A stretch of 64,000 nt of DNA from Streptomyces sp. Y2F8-2 (GTDB lineage: Bacteria; Actinomycetota; Actinomycetes; Streptomycetales; Streptomycetaceae): NCBI RefSeq assembly GCF_014905555.1, contig NZ_BNGS01000006.1:248001-312000 (forward strand). Reading direction: 5' to 3'. Below the pieces are notes generated by a model. It had not been told where the DNA came from. It made no database searches and was given only the letters and a program-made list of their open reading frames with translations. Positions within the stretch are counted from its first letter, which is position 1, and every line of letters begins with the position of its first letter. This document shows, piece after piece, positions 34,033 to 41,773 of the stretch. Both the position numbers and the translations under genes were made by a program.

Positions 34033-34809
34033 TCAGACGATCGAGACCCCGGCCAGCCACCCGCCGTCGATCACGAACGGCTGCCCGGTGATGTAGGAGG
34101 AGTCCTCCGAGGTCAGGAAGAGCGCGAGCCGCGCCACCTCCTCGGGCCTGCCGACCCGGCCGAGCGGTACGAGCCGGCGGTACAGCCCGTCCAGGGCGCG
34201 GGACGTCTCCTGCGGGTCCGCCTCCGGGTCCAGTCGGGCCGGATTGGACATCGGGGTGTCGATGGCCCCCGGGCACACGGCGTTCACCCGTATCCCCCGC
34301 GGCGCCAGCTCGATCGCGGCGACCCGGGTGAGGCCGAGGACGGCGTGCTTGGTCGCCGCGTACGTCCCCACGGCCGCCATCCCGGTCATCGCGGTGTAGG
34401 AGGCGGTGTTGACGATGGTGCCGCCTCCGGACGCCGCGATCTCGGGAGCGACGGCCCGGATGCCGAGGAAGCAGCCGACCTGGTTGACCTGGACGACGCT
34501 CATGAACTCGTCCAGGGGCGTGTCCAGAAGCGCGTTGAACCGCAGGATGCCCGCGTTGTTGACCAGCCCGTCGATATGCCCGTACGCCGCTTTCGCGGCG
34601 GCCACGGCGGCGGCCCAGTCGGCCTCGCGGGCCACGTCGAGGTGGACGTACGACTGCCCCAGCTCCTCGGCGAGCGCCTCCCCCTGGTCGTCGAGCACGT
34701 CGGCGAGGACGACCCGGGCGCCCTCCGCCGCGAACAGCCGCGCCTCCTGCTCGCCCTGCCCCCGCGCCGCCCCGGTGACGATGACGACGCGCCCGTCCAG
34801 CTTGCCCAT
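34033..34809 (-). CDS. SDR-family oxidoreductase
   Basis: 258 residues, classical NAD(P)-dependent short-chain dehydrogenase. TGAARGQG at 12-19, NNAG at 84-87 and the catalytic set Ser137, Tyr150, Lys154 are intact; the C-terminus ends TGQPFVIDGGW. ATG at 34809 follows AGGAAGG and is 13 bases after the LLM stop upstream, so it is in an operon with the LLM and amidohydrolase genes. Likely oxidises a hydroxyl on the cluster's substrate; identity unknown. Distinct from the SDR at 20120, which has a modified NNAG. Confidence 0.92.
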   Translation of the reverse strand: MGKLDGRVVIVTGAARGQGEQEARLFAAEGARVVLADVLDDQGEALAEELGQSYVHLDVAREADWAAAVAAAKAAYGHIDGLVNNAGILRFNALLDTPLDEFMSVVQVNQVGCFLGIRAVAPEIAASGGGTIVNTASYTAMTGMAAVGTYAATKHAVLGLTRVAAIELAPRGIRVNAVCPGAIDTPMSNPARLDPEADPQETSRALDGLYRRLVPLGRVGRPEEVARLALFLTSEDSSYITGQPFVIDGGWLAGVSIV

Positions 34810-34822
34810 GGAGCCTTCCTCC

Positions 34823-35785
34823 TCAGTCCAGGCGGGGCGCGACCTCGGCCCCGAACGCCGCCATCTGGTCGGTGAGTTCGGCGCGGCTCCGGCTGCGGAA
34901 CCGCACCTGGATCTGGTCGACACCCATCGCGCGGTACGCCCGCAGGGACTCGGCGATCGCCTCCGGGGCGCCGCCGATCGTGCGCGGGCCGACGTCCCAG
35001 TGGACCCGACCGATGTAGAGGGGTTCGGTGATGGCGCCCACGGTGAAGGGGCCGGCCAGCCCGGCCTGTTCGCGGAGCTGCCCGATCCGGGCGATCTGCA
35101 CAGGCAGCCGGTGGCGCGGATCCCCCTGCGGCAGCCAGCCGTCCCCCTTGAGCGCGGCCCGGCGGACGGCGGCGGGCGAGGAGCCGCCCACCCAGAAGGG
35201 GATGTGCGGCTGAGCGGGCCGGGGCCGCTGCCCGAGCCCTTCGAAGTCGTACGCCTTCCCGTGGTGTACGGGGAACTCCTCCGGCCCGAGGGCTTTCCGC
35301 AGCGCGTCGATCGCCTCGTCGAGCAGCGGCCCGCGCCGCCCGAAGTCCACCCCCAGCGCCTCGAACTCCTCCCGTACGTGCCCGGCCCCCACACCGAGGA
35401 CGAGCCGTCCGCCGGAGAGGTGGTCGAGGGTCGCGTACTGCTTGGCGGTGACGAGCGGATGCCGCAGCCCGACGACCGCGACATGGCTGAGCAGCCGCAC
35501 CCGCTCGGTGACGGCGGCCAGGTGCGCGAGCGTGGCCACCGGGTCGTACCAGACCGTGCCCATGGCGGGGGCGAGCCGGCGCGGGACGGCGACGTGGTCG
35601 CAGCAGGCGACGTAGTCGAACCCGGCGGCGTCCGCGGCCCGGGCGACCGCGACGAGGTCGCCCGCACCGGCCCCGGCTTCCCAGGGCTCGGCGTAGAGCG
35701 TGGACTGCGACTGGACGGGAAGCTGCATCCCGTACCGGAGCGTCCTGTACCGCAGGGGCCCGCTCAACGCCTGCCGCCCGGCCAC
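34823..35785 (-). CDS. Luciferase-like F420-dependent oxidoreductase (LLM class)
   Basis: 320 residues. GMQLPVQSQSTLYAEPWEAG, ACCDHVAVPRRLAPAMGT, RVRLLSHVAVVGLRHPL and GVGAGHVREEFEALGV are characteristic of actinobacterial F420-dependent LLM proteins. The GTG at 35785 overlaps the end of the amidohydrolase by 22 nt; a TTG at 35767 overlapping its TGA (TTGA) with GGCAGG upstream, or ATG 35728, are plausible alternatives, so the N-terminal 6-19 residues are uncertain. Second gene of the operon that starts at 37014. It differs from the LLM at 32793, so the cluster has two such steps. Confidence 0.85.
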   Translation of the reverse strand: MAGRQALSGPLRYRTLRYGMQLPVQSQSTLYAEPWEAGAGAGDLVAVARAADAAGFDYVACCDHVAVPRRLAPAMGTVWYDPVATLAHLAAVTERVRLLSHVAVVGLRHPLVTAKQYATLDHLSGGRLVLGVGAGHVREEFEALGVDFGRRGPLLDEAIDALRKALGPEEFPVHHGKAYDFEGLGQRPRPAQPHIPFWVGGSSPAAVRRAALKGDGWLPQGDPRHRLPVQIARIGQLREQAGLAGPFTVGAITEPLYIGRVHWDVGPRTIGGAPEAIAESLRAYRAMGVDQIQVRFRSRSRAELTDQMAAFGAEVAPRLD

Positions 35786-37014
35786 AGACCGTCCTCCGTC
35801 AGCCCCAGCAGCTCGATGGCGTTGCGCCGGACGATCCGCTCGACGACGTCCGGCTCCAGATGCCCCATCTGCGCCTCGCCGACCTCGCGCGACTTGGGCC
35901 AGGTGGAGTCGGAGTGGGGATAGTCGGTTTCGTACAGGACGTTGCCGACCCCGATGGCGTCCAGGTTCCGCAGGCCGAAGGCGTCGTCGAAGAAGCAGCC
36001 GTGGACGTGCTCGGCGAACAGCTCGGACGGCGGGCGGTGCACCTTGTCGGCGACGCCGCCCCAGCCGCGGTTCTCCTCCCAGACGACGTCCGCGCGCTCG
36101 AGGATGTACGGGATCCAGCCGATCTGCCCCTCCGCGTACATCACCCTGAGGTTCGGGAAGCGCTCGAACTTGCCGCTCATCAGCCAGTCGACCATCGAGA
36201 AGCAGCAGTTGGCGAAGGTGATCGTGGAGCCGACGGCGGGCGGGGCGTCAGCGGACGTGGACGGCATCCTGCTGCTCGACCCGATGTGCATCGCGATGAC
36301 CGTCCCGGTCTCGTCACAGGCGGCGAGGAAGGGGTCCCAGTCGTCGGTGTGGACGGAGGGCAGGCCGAGGCGGGGCGGGATCTCGGAGAACGCGACGGCG
36401 CGGACGCCGCGTTCGGCGTTGCGGCGCACTTCGGCGGCGGCGAGTCCGGCGTCCCACAGGGGGATGAGGGTGAGGGGTATGAGGCGTCCGTGCGCCTCGG
36501 GCCCGCACCACTCCTCCACCATCCAGTCGTTGTACGCCCTGATGGAGAGCAGTCCGAGCTCGCGGTCCTTGGCCTCGGTGAAGGTCTGTCCGCAAAAGCG
36601 CGGGAAGGTGGGGAAGCAGAGGGCGGACTGGACGTGGTTGACGTCCATGTCGGCGAGGCGCTGCGGGACGTCGTACGAGCCCGGGCGCATCTGCTCGTAG
36701 GTGATCACCTCGAGCCTGATCTCGTCCCTGCTGCAGCCGACGGCGGTGTCGAGGCGGGTGAGGGGCCGGTGCAGGTCCTCGTACACCCACCAGTCGCCGA
36801 GCGGTCCTTCGTCGCCGGGGGCGCCCATGACCGGGGCGAACCTGCCGCCCAGGAACGTCATTTCCTTCAGGGGCGCGCGGACGATGCGCGGACCGGTGCC
36901 CCGGTACTTCGCCGGGAGGCGGTCCTGCCAGACGTTCGGGGGCTCCACGGTGTGGTCGTCGACGGAAATGATCTTCGGGAAGGCGGCGCCGGTGCCGGTC
37001 GCTGAGGTCTCCAT
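35764..37014 (-). CDS. Amidohydrolase, PF04909 (ACMSD/decarboxylase-like)
   Basis: 416 residues, TIM-barrel amidohydrolase of the group with ACMSD and related decarboxylases or ring hydrolases. IISVDDHTVEPPNVW near the N-terminus, MHIGSSSRMPSTSADAP in the middle (metal ligand His), MYAEGQIGWIPYILERAD and LYETDYPHSDSTWPKS at the C-terminal catalytic Asp are clear. Such proteins act in the breakdown of aromatic and polycyclic compounds. First gene of the minus operon; ATG at 37014 lies 21 bases from an operator copy (37036-37050). The stop overlaps the LLM gene. Reaction unassigned. Confidence 0.88.
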   Translation of the reverse strand: METSATGTGAAFPKIISVDDHTVEPPNVWQDRLPAKYRGTGPRIVRAPLKEMTFLGGRFAPVMGAPGDEGPLGDWWVYEDLHRPLTRLDTAVGCSRDEIRLEVITYEQMRPGSYDVPQRLADMDVNHVQSALCFPTFPRFCGQTFTEAKDRELGLLSIRAYNDWMVEEWCGPEAHGRLIPLTLIPLWDAGLAAAEVRRNAERGVRAVAFSEIPPRLGLPSVHTDDWDPFLAACDETGTVIAMHIGSSSRMPSTSADAPPAVGSTITFANCCFSMVDWLMSGKFERFPNLRVMYAEGQIGWIPYILERADVVWEENRGWGGVADKVHRPPSELFAEHVHGCFFDDAFGLRNLDAIGVGNVLYETDYPHSDSTWPKSREVGEAQMGHLEPDVVERIVRRNAIELLGLTEDGLWPGGRR

Positions 37015-37035
37015 GCCGGTGAAGGTAGCGCTGAT

Positions 37036-37050
37036 CTGACGATCCGTCAG
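37036..37050. promoter_or_regulatory. Shared operator, copy D (amidohydrolase promoter)
   Basis: CTGACGATCCGTCAG, perfect core, between the amidohydrolase and afsR starts. Flanked by a further inverted pair GGTAGC/GCTACC (37024-37029, 37049-37054). Confidence 0.65.
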
Positions 37051-37245
37051 CTACCGCGGACCCGGGGGGGTGCCCGGAACAGGGGCAGACGGGGCGCTCC
37101 GGATATGCGGAGAGCGTGTGGGAACCTTGTGACGCACCGCACAGTGGCCTGTGATCGCCGTCTCCCACGGCTGACGCATCCGCCATGAACAAGGCAAACT
37201 GGCCTCTTGGTTGTGGACGGTTCGGCAGGGGGCCAGGGGGCAACG

Positions 37246-40188
37246 ATGGACGGTGTGCCGCGAGTACCTGAGCAGCGGGGTCCCGAGGATTCGGCGACAC
37301 TGCGCTTCGGTGTGCTCGGACCGGTGCGCGCCTGGCGCGGGGAGGAGCTGCTGGTCACCGGCTCACCGCAGCAGCGCGCCCTGCTGGCCGCCTTGCTGAT
37401 GCGCGAGGGCCGCACGGCGACGGCGTCCGAACTGATCGACGCGCTGTGGGGCGACGACCCGCCCCCGCGGGCGCTGGCGGCGGTCCGCACCTACGCCTCC
37501 CGTCTGCGCAAGGTGCTCTCACCGGGTGTCCTGCTCAGCGAGTCGGGCGGCTACGCGGTGCGGCTGGGCGAGCCCCGCTCCCTGGACCTGGCCGCCGCCC
37601 AGGAATTGGCCGCGGAGGCGGAGAAGGCGAAGAGCTCCGGGGACCTGTGCCGTGCCCGGCACGTCCTGAACGAGGCGCTCGCGCTGTGGGACGGGGAACC
37701 GCTGGCCGGGGTGCCCGGCCCGTACGCGGAGGCGCAGCGGGCCCGTCTGGAGGAATGGCGCCTGCAACTCCTCGAGTCCCGCCTCGACATGGACCTGGAA
37801 CAGGGCTGCCACGCGGAGGCGGTCTCCGAGCTCACGGCCCTGACGGCGGCGCACCCCCTGCGCGAGCGCCTGCGGGAGCTGCTGATGCTGGCGCTGTACC
37901 GCTCCGGTCGCCAGGCCGAGGCCCTGGCGGTCTACGCGGACACGCGCCGCCTGCTGGCCGACGAACTCGGGGTGGACCCCCGCCCCGGCCTGAAGGAACT
38001 CCAGCAGCGCATCCTCCAGGCGGACCCGACCCTGGCGGAACCGTCGGCACCGGCACCCGAGCCCTCGGCCACCCCCGTACGCCCGGCGCAGCTCCCGGCG
38101 ACCGTCCCGGACTTCACGGGCCGTGCCGCCTTCGTCGCCGAACTCAGCGAGGTGCTGGCGTCGGCGGAGGGCCGGGTGATGGCGGTGTCGGCGCTGGCGG
38201 GCATCGGAGGCGTGGGCAAGACGACGCTGGCGGTGCACGTGGCCCACCAGGCCCGGTCGGCCTTCCCGGACGGCCAGCTGTACGTGGACCTGCAGGGCGC
38301 GGGTCCGCGCGCGGCGGAACCGGAGACGGTCCTCGGCTCCTTCCTGCGCGCCCTGGGCACCGCGGACTCGGCGATCCCGGACTCGCTGGAGGAACGCTCG
38401 GCCCTGTACCGCTCGGTGCTGGACGGCCGCCGGGTACTCGTCCTGCTGGACAACGCGCGCGACGCCGCCCAGGTGCGCCCGCTCCTGCCTGGCACCGAGG
38501 GCTGCGCGGCGCTGGTGACGTCACGGGTCCGCATGGTCGACCTGGCGGGTGCGCACCTGGTGGACCTGGACGTGATGTCGCCCGACGAGGCCTTGTCCTT
38601 GTTCACGAAGATCGTGGGCGAGGAAAGGGTGGCCTCGGAACGGGAGGCGGCGCTGGACGTGGTGGCGGCGTGCGGCTTCCTGCCGCTGGCGATCCGCATC
38701 GCCGCGTCCCGCCTGGCGGCGCGCCGCACCTGGACCGTCTCGGTCCTGGCCGCGAAGCTGGCGGACGAGCGACGCCGCCTGGACGAACTCCAGGCGGGCG
38801 ACCTGGCGGTGAAGGCGACGTTCGAGCTGGGCTACGGGCAGTTGGAGCCGGCACAGGCCCGTGCCTTCCGTCTCCTTGGCCTGGCGGACGGCCCCGACAT
38901 CTCCCTGGCGGCGGCGGCCGCGGTCCTGGACCTCCCGCTGGAGGACACGGAGGACCTGCTGGAGTCCCTCGTCGACACCTCCCTGCTGGAGTCGGCGGCA
39001 CCCGGCCGCTACCGCTACCACGACCTGGTCCGGCTCTACGCGCGTGCGTGCGCGGAACGGGACGAACACCCGCCGAGCGAGCGGGACGCGGCGATGTCGC
39101 GGCTGCTGGACTTCTACCTGGCCACGGCGGCGGAGGTGTACGCGATCGAGCGGCCGGGGGATCGGCTGGTGGATCACCTGGAGAAGACCCGGACGGCCGG
39201 CCTGGTCTTTCCGGACCGGCGGGCGGCCCAGGACTGGCTCTACTCGGAAGCCGTCTCGCTGCTCGCCTGTGTCCGCCAGTCGTCCGACGGCGCGCGGCTC
39301 AGGCGCGCGGTCGACCTGTTGTGGGCAGCGGTGGACCTGGCGGAGTCCGGGGCGAACTTCAAGGAGTACGAGGCGGCAGCCACTGCCCTGCGTGATGCCG
39401 CGCGTGCGGCGTCGGACGGCCGTTCGGAGGGCCGGGCCAACCTGGTCCTGGCCAACGCCCGCCACTGGTCCGGTTACTTCGATCAGGCGGATCAGGAGGC
39501 GCGGGAGGCACTGAGGCTGTCCGAGGCCGCAGGGGATCCGCTGCCCTGCTGCTGGGCGGCAAACATCCTCGGGGCCTTCGCCTTCTACCAGAGCCGTTAC
39601 AGGGACGCCGAGGACTACCTCGAGCGGGCCATCAAGGACTTTCGCGCCTGCGGTGACCTGCCGGGCACGGCGACCGCCCTGTGCAACCTCTCCCGCTTGC
39701 ACCTGGCGACGGATCGTGCCGACAGCGCGATCAGCCTCGCTCGGCAGGGCACTGAGATGTACGAGGAGCTCGGACACACGCTCAAGGCCGCGAACGGTCA
39801 CTACGCGCTTGGCCTGGCCTTGAGCAAGAACGGCCAGCAGTCCGATGCCTCGGACCGCCTCATGCAGGCCCTCCAGGTCTTCCGCGCCAGTCGCCAGCGA
39901 CTGTGGGAGGGCATGACCCTGTTCCGTCTCGCGGAGGTGGATCTCCTGGCCCAGCGCCCCGCGCAGGCCGCCGCCAACGCCGAGATGGCCCTCGCCATGC
40001 TCAGGGGGATCGGTGGGGAATGGCGCCGGGGAAACGTGCTCACCGTCCTCGGCAAAGCACTGAACCGGCTGGGGCAGTCCGGGCGGGCACACGTCTGCTG
40101 GCGAGAGGCCCTCGAAATCTACGAGGGCCTGGACTCCCCAGAGGCCGCCGAAGTGCAGGCGTTGTTGGCTCCCGCGGCAGCCGCGTGA
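37246..40188 (+). CDS. afsR: AfsR global regulator of secondary metabolism (SARP-NB-ARC-TPR)
   Basis: 980 residues. An N-terminal OmpR-like winged helix (about 18-95, LRFGVLGPVRAWRGEELLVT) and BTAD domain (about 100-250) form the SARP part; then an ATPase with P-loop GIGGVGKTT near 318 and RTWTVSVLAAKLADE; and TPR-like helices from about 700 to the end. AfsR is phosphorylated by AfsK and switches on afsS, raising antibiotic production. ATG 37246 has CAGGGGG before it; a TTG at 37207 in frame would give 993 residues, the length I recall for S. coelicolor AfsR, so the start is open. afsS and a matching AfsR box follow directly. Confidence 0.95.
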   Translation: MDGVPRVPEQRGPEDSATLRFGVLGPVRAWRGEELLVTGSPQQRALLAALLMREGRTATASELIDALWGDDPPPRALAAVRTYASRLRKVLSPGVLLSESGGYAVRLGEPRSLDLAAAQELAAEAEKAKSSGDLCRARHVLNEALALWDGEPLAGVPGPYAEAQRARLEEWRLQLLESRLDMDLEQGCHAEAVSELTALTAAHPLRERLRELLMLALYRSGRQAEALAVYADTRRLLADELGVDPRPGLKELQQRILQADPTLAEPSAPAPEPSATPVRPAQLPATVPDFTGRAAFVAELSEVLASAEGRVMAVSALAGIGGVGKTTLAVHVAHQARSAFPDGQLYVDLQGAGPRAAEPETVLGSFLRALGTADSAIPDSLEERSALYRSVLDGRRVLVLLDNARDAAQVRPLLPGTEGCAALVTSRVRMVDLAGAHLVDLDVMSPDEALSLFTKIVGEERVASEREAALDVVAACGFLPLAIRIAASRLAARRTWTVSVLAAKLADERRRLDELQAGDLAVKATFELGYGQLEPAQARAFRLLGLADGPDISLAAAAAVLDLPLEDTEDLLESLVDTSLLESAAPGRYRYHDLVRLYARACAERDEHPPSERDAAMSRLLDFYLATAAEVYAIERPGDRLVDHLEKTRTAGLVFPDRRAAQDWLYSEAVSLLACVRQSSDGARLRRAVDLLWAAVDLAESGANFKEYEAAATALRDAARAASDGRSEGRANLVLANARHWSGYFDQADQEAREALRLSEAAGDPLPCCWAANILGAFAFYQSRYRDAEDYLERAIKDFRACGDLPGTATALCNLSRLHLATDRADSAISLARQGTEMYEELGHTLKAANGHYALGLALSKNGQQSDASDRLMQALQVFRASRQRLWEGMTLFRLAEVDLLAQRPAQAAANAEMALAMLRGIGGEWRRGNVLTVLGKALNRLGQSGRAHVCWREALEIYEGLDSPEAAEVQALLAPAAAA

Positions 40189-40201
40189 GGCTCGACACGG
40201 A

Positions 40202-40220
40202 CGTTCATCGTTCGTTTATC
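40202..40220 (+). promoter_or_regulatory. AfsR (SARP) box in the afsS promoter
   Basis: Direct repeats CGTTCATC (40202-40209) and CGTTTATC (40213-40220) with an 11-bp period, the spacing of SARP sites. It matches my recollection of the AfsR site upstream of S. coelicolor afsS, where PhoP binding overlaps. Confidence 0.75.
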
Positions 40221-40400
40221 GCCGCCAGGCACTCTCTTGTTTGTCGATCCGTCGCGTCGGGGGGCAGACGGACCGCCGGTGAGGTCGCCTGACTCGCAGT
40301 CTAGGGTGGGCGACTCGAATGACCCGTCCGGCCACCCTCGGGGGAGTGGCCGGACGGGTCGACGACAGTCCGACAGCAACAACCAAGGGGAGGCACCAGC

Positions 40401-40565
40401 ATGAGCGACACCACCAAGGACCAGCCGGTCGTCAAGCCGGACAACACGCACATCACCGACGCCGAGGCCGGCACCGAGGTTCAGCCGCTCAACACGCACA
40501 TCACCGATGTCGACGACGGCGAAGCCACCCCGGACAACACGCACATCACGTCGGACCCCAGCTAG
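40401..40565 (+). CDS. afsS: AfsS, small activator of antibiotic production
   Basis: 54 residues; easily missed because of its size. The protein carries three near-identical NTHIT units at residues 15-19, 31-35 and 46-50, each preceded by P-D or P-L. S. coelicolor AfsS (63 residues) is a small sigma-like protein with repeats that lifts actinorhodin and undecylprodigiosin production; position directly after afsR and behind an AfsR box supports the identity. ATG has AGGGGAGG upstream. Composition is strongly acidic, with no Cys, Trp or Phe. How it acts is not known. A hairpin at 40585-40623 follows. Confidence 0.9.
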   Translation: MSDTTKDQPVVKPDNTHITDAEAGTEVQPLNTHITDVDDGEATPDNTHITSDPS

Positions 40566-40584
40566 ACCTTCTCCCACACGGGGA

Positions 40585-40623
40585 TCGGCCGCGGCGGCGC
40601 GGAGGGGGAGCCGTCGCGGCCGA
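40585..40623. terminator. Hairpin after afsS
   Basis: 13-bp stem TCGGCCGCGGCGG with CCGTCGCGGCCGA (one G-T pair), loop of 13 bases. Between convergent afsS and the questin oxidase-like gene; probably serves both. Confidence 0.6.
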
Positions 40624-40650
40624 AGTCTGTCCGGCCTCGACTCCAGCCCC

Positions 40651-41688
40651 TCACAACTCCTCGATGAGCCCTGCCGCGCGGATCACCGCCGCCAGCGCGT
40701 CACCGTTCCCCGTGCGTCGGTGGACCTCGAGGCAGGTGTCGGCGAGTTTGATGACGTGTTCGTCGCCGTGGTGGACGGCCAGGGCGAAGACCTCCTCCGC
40801 CGATTCGGGGGCCGTGGGGAGGCTGTGCCGGGGTGCGGGTGCGGCGGGGGTGTAGGCCGCGGTCACCGCGGCGCTCGCCGCCCAGGCCGCGTGCAGGCTC
40901 GTCGCCCACTGGGAGCGCGGCACGGCGGGCAGGGTGCGCAGGACGGCCATGGGGGCGGTCGCGGCGTGGACCAGCATGACGGCCGAGCCGTGGGCGTTGG
41001 CGAGGTAGTGCACGGCCGCGGCGGTCGTCAGGTCGGCCAGGCGGTCCCGGGCCTGGTCGGCTTCGGTGGCGGGTCGCAGGGCGGCCAGCGCGGTGGGCCA
41101 GTCGGGCAGGTCGGTGAGCTGCCCGAGGCGGTGGTTGATGCCCGCGCTCTGGTCGGGCACGCGGGGGACGCCGGCCAGCGCGGACGCCGGGTCGGCGGTT
41201 CCGGCGGGGGTGGTGAGCGGGACCGGTTGCCAGCGGGCCGCCCAGTAGCCGAGGGCTTGGCCTAGTTCGGCCAGGCGCGGTCCGTCCTCGTGGTCCAGCA
41301 GGGCGTGGACCGCGTGGCCGGTGCGGATCACGCCGTGGGTGGCGCCGGCCGCGATGCCCGGGAGCAGCCTCGGCCACCATGTCTCCAGCACCGTACGCCA
41401 GGGTTGTTCCGTCACTTCACGGCCGAAGAACGCGAGCCAGTCGCCGAGACGTCGCGGGTCTCCGAGCGCCGTGCGCCAGTCGTCGGCCGTGATGGGAGAG
41501 GTGCCGCGCGGCAGATCGTCCAGTCGGCGTGTGTAGAGGTCCAACCAGCGGTGGACCTGGGGCGCGTGGCCGTGCCTGACCATGGCTTCCACCGCCATGG
41601 GGCCGTGGTTGCTCAGCCAGCCGTCGAACTCCGGTCCCGTCCGGTGCAGCCGTTCGTACGCCTCGTCGAGTGTGCCGTCGATGTCCAT
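40651..41688 (-). CDS. Questin oxidase-like (DUF4243) protein
   Basis: 345 residues. AYERLHRTGPEFDGWLSNHGPMAVEAMVR and WLDLYTRRLDDLP at the N-terminus, GATHGVIRTGHAVHALL in the middle and TLPAVPRSQWATSLHAAWAASAAVTAAY later match the questin oxidase-like family (PF14027), whose fungal namesake is a Baeyer-Villiger-type oxygenase in sulochrin synthesis. Activity in bacteria is unproven; the HG..HG histidines may bind a cofactor or metal. ATG at 41688 begins the conserved part; GTG 41709 is possible. It sits next to afsS, in the place I remember for SCO4424. Confidence 0.75.
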   Translation of the reverse strand: MDIDGTLDEAYERLHRTGPEFDGWLSNHGPMAVEAMVRHGHAPQVHRWLDLYTRRLDDLPRGTSPITADDWRTALGDPRRLGDWLAFFGREVTEQPWRTVLETWWPRLLPGIAAGATHGVIRTGHAVHALLDHEDGPRLAELGQALGYWAARWQPVPLTTPAGTADPASALAGVPRVPDQSAGINHRLGQLTDLPDWPTALAALRPATEADQARDRLADLTTAAAVHYLANAHGSAVMLVHAATAPMAVLRTLPAVPRSQWATSLHAAWAASAAVTAAYTPAAPAPRHSLPTAPESAEEVFALAVHHGDEHVIKLADTCLEVHRRTGNGDALAAVIRAAGLIEEL

Positions 41689-41773
41689 GAGACCCGACGG
41701 TAGGCGCACGCCGGCCTTTCATCATCGGGCTGCGGATCGAGACCACCCCTTCTTCGGCACTCCTCCATCGGGC

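Noticed and set aside
37207..37245. TTG start making AfsR 993 residues
   Set aside because: TTG is rare and CAGGGGG favours the ATG at 37246; kept only as an alternative because the length matches my memory of S. coelicolor AfsR.
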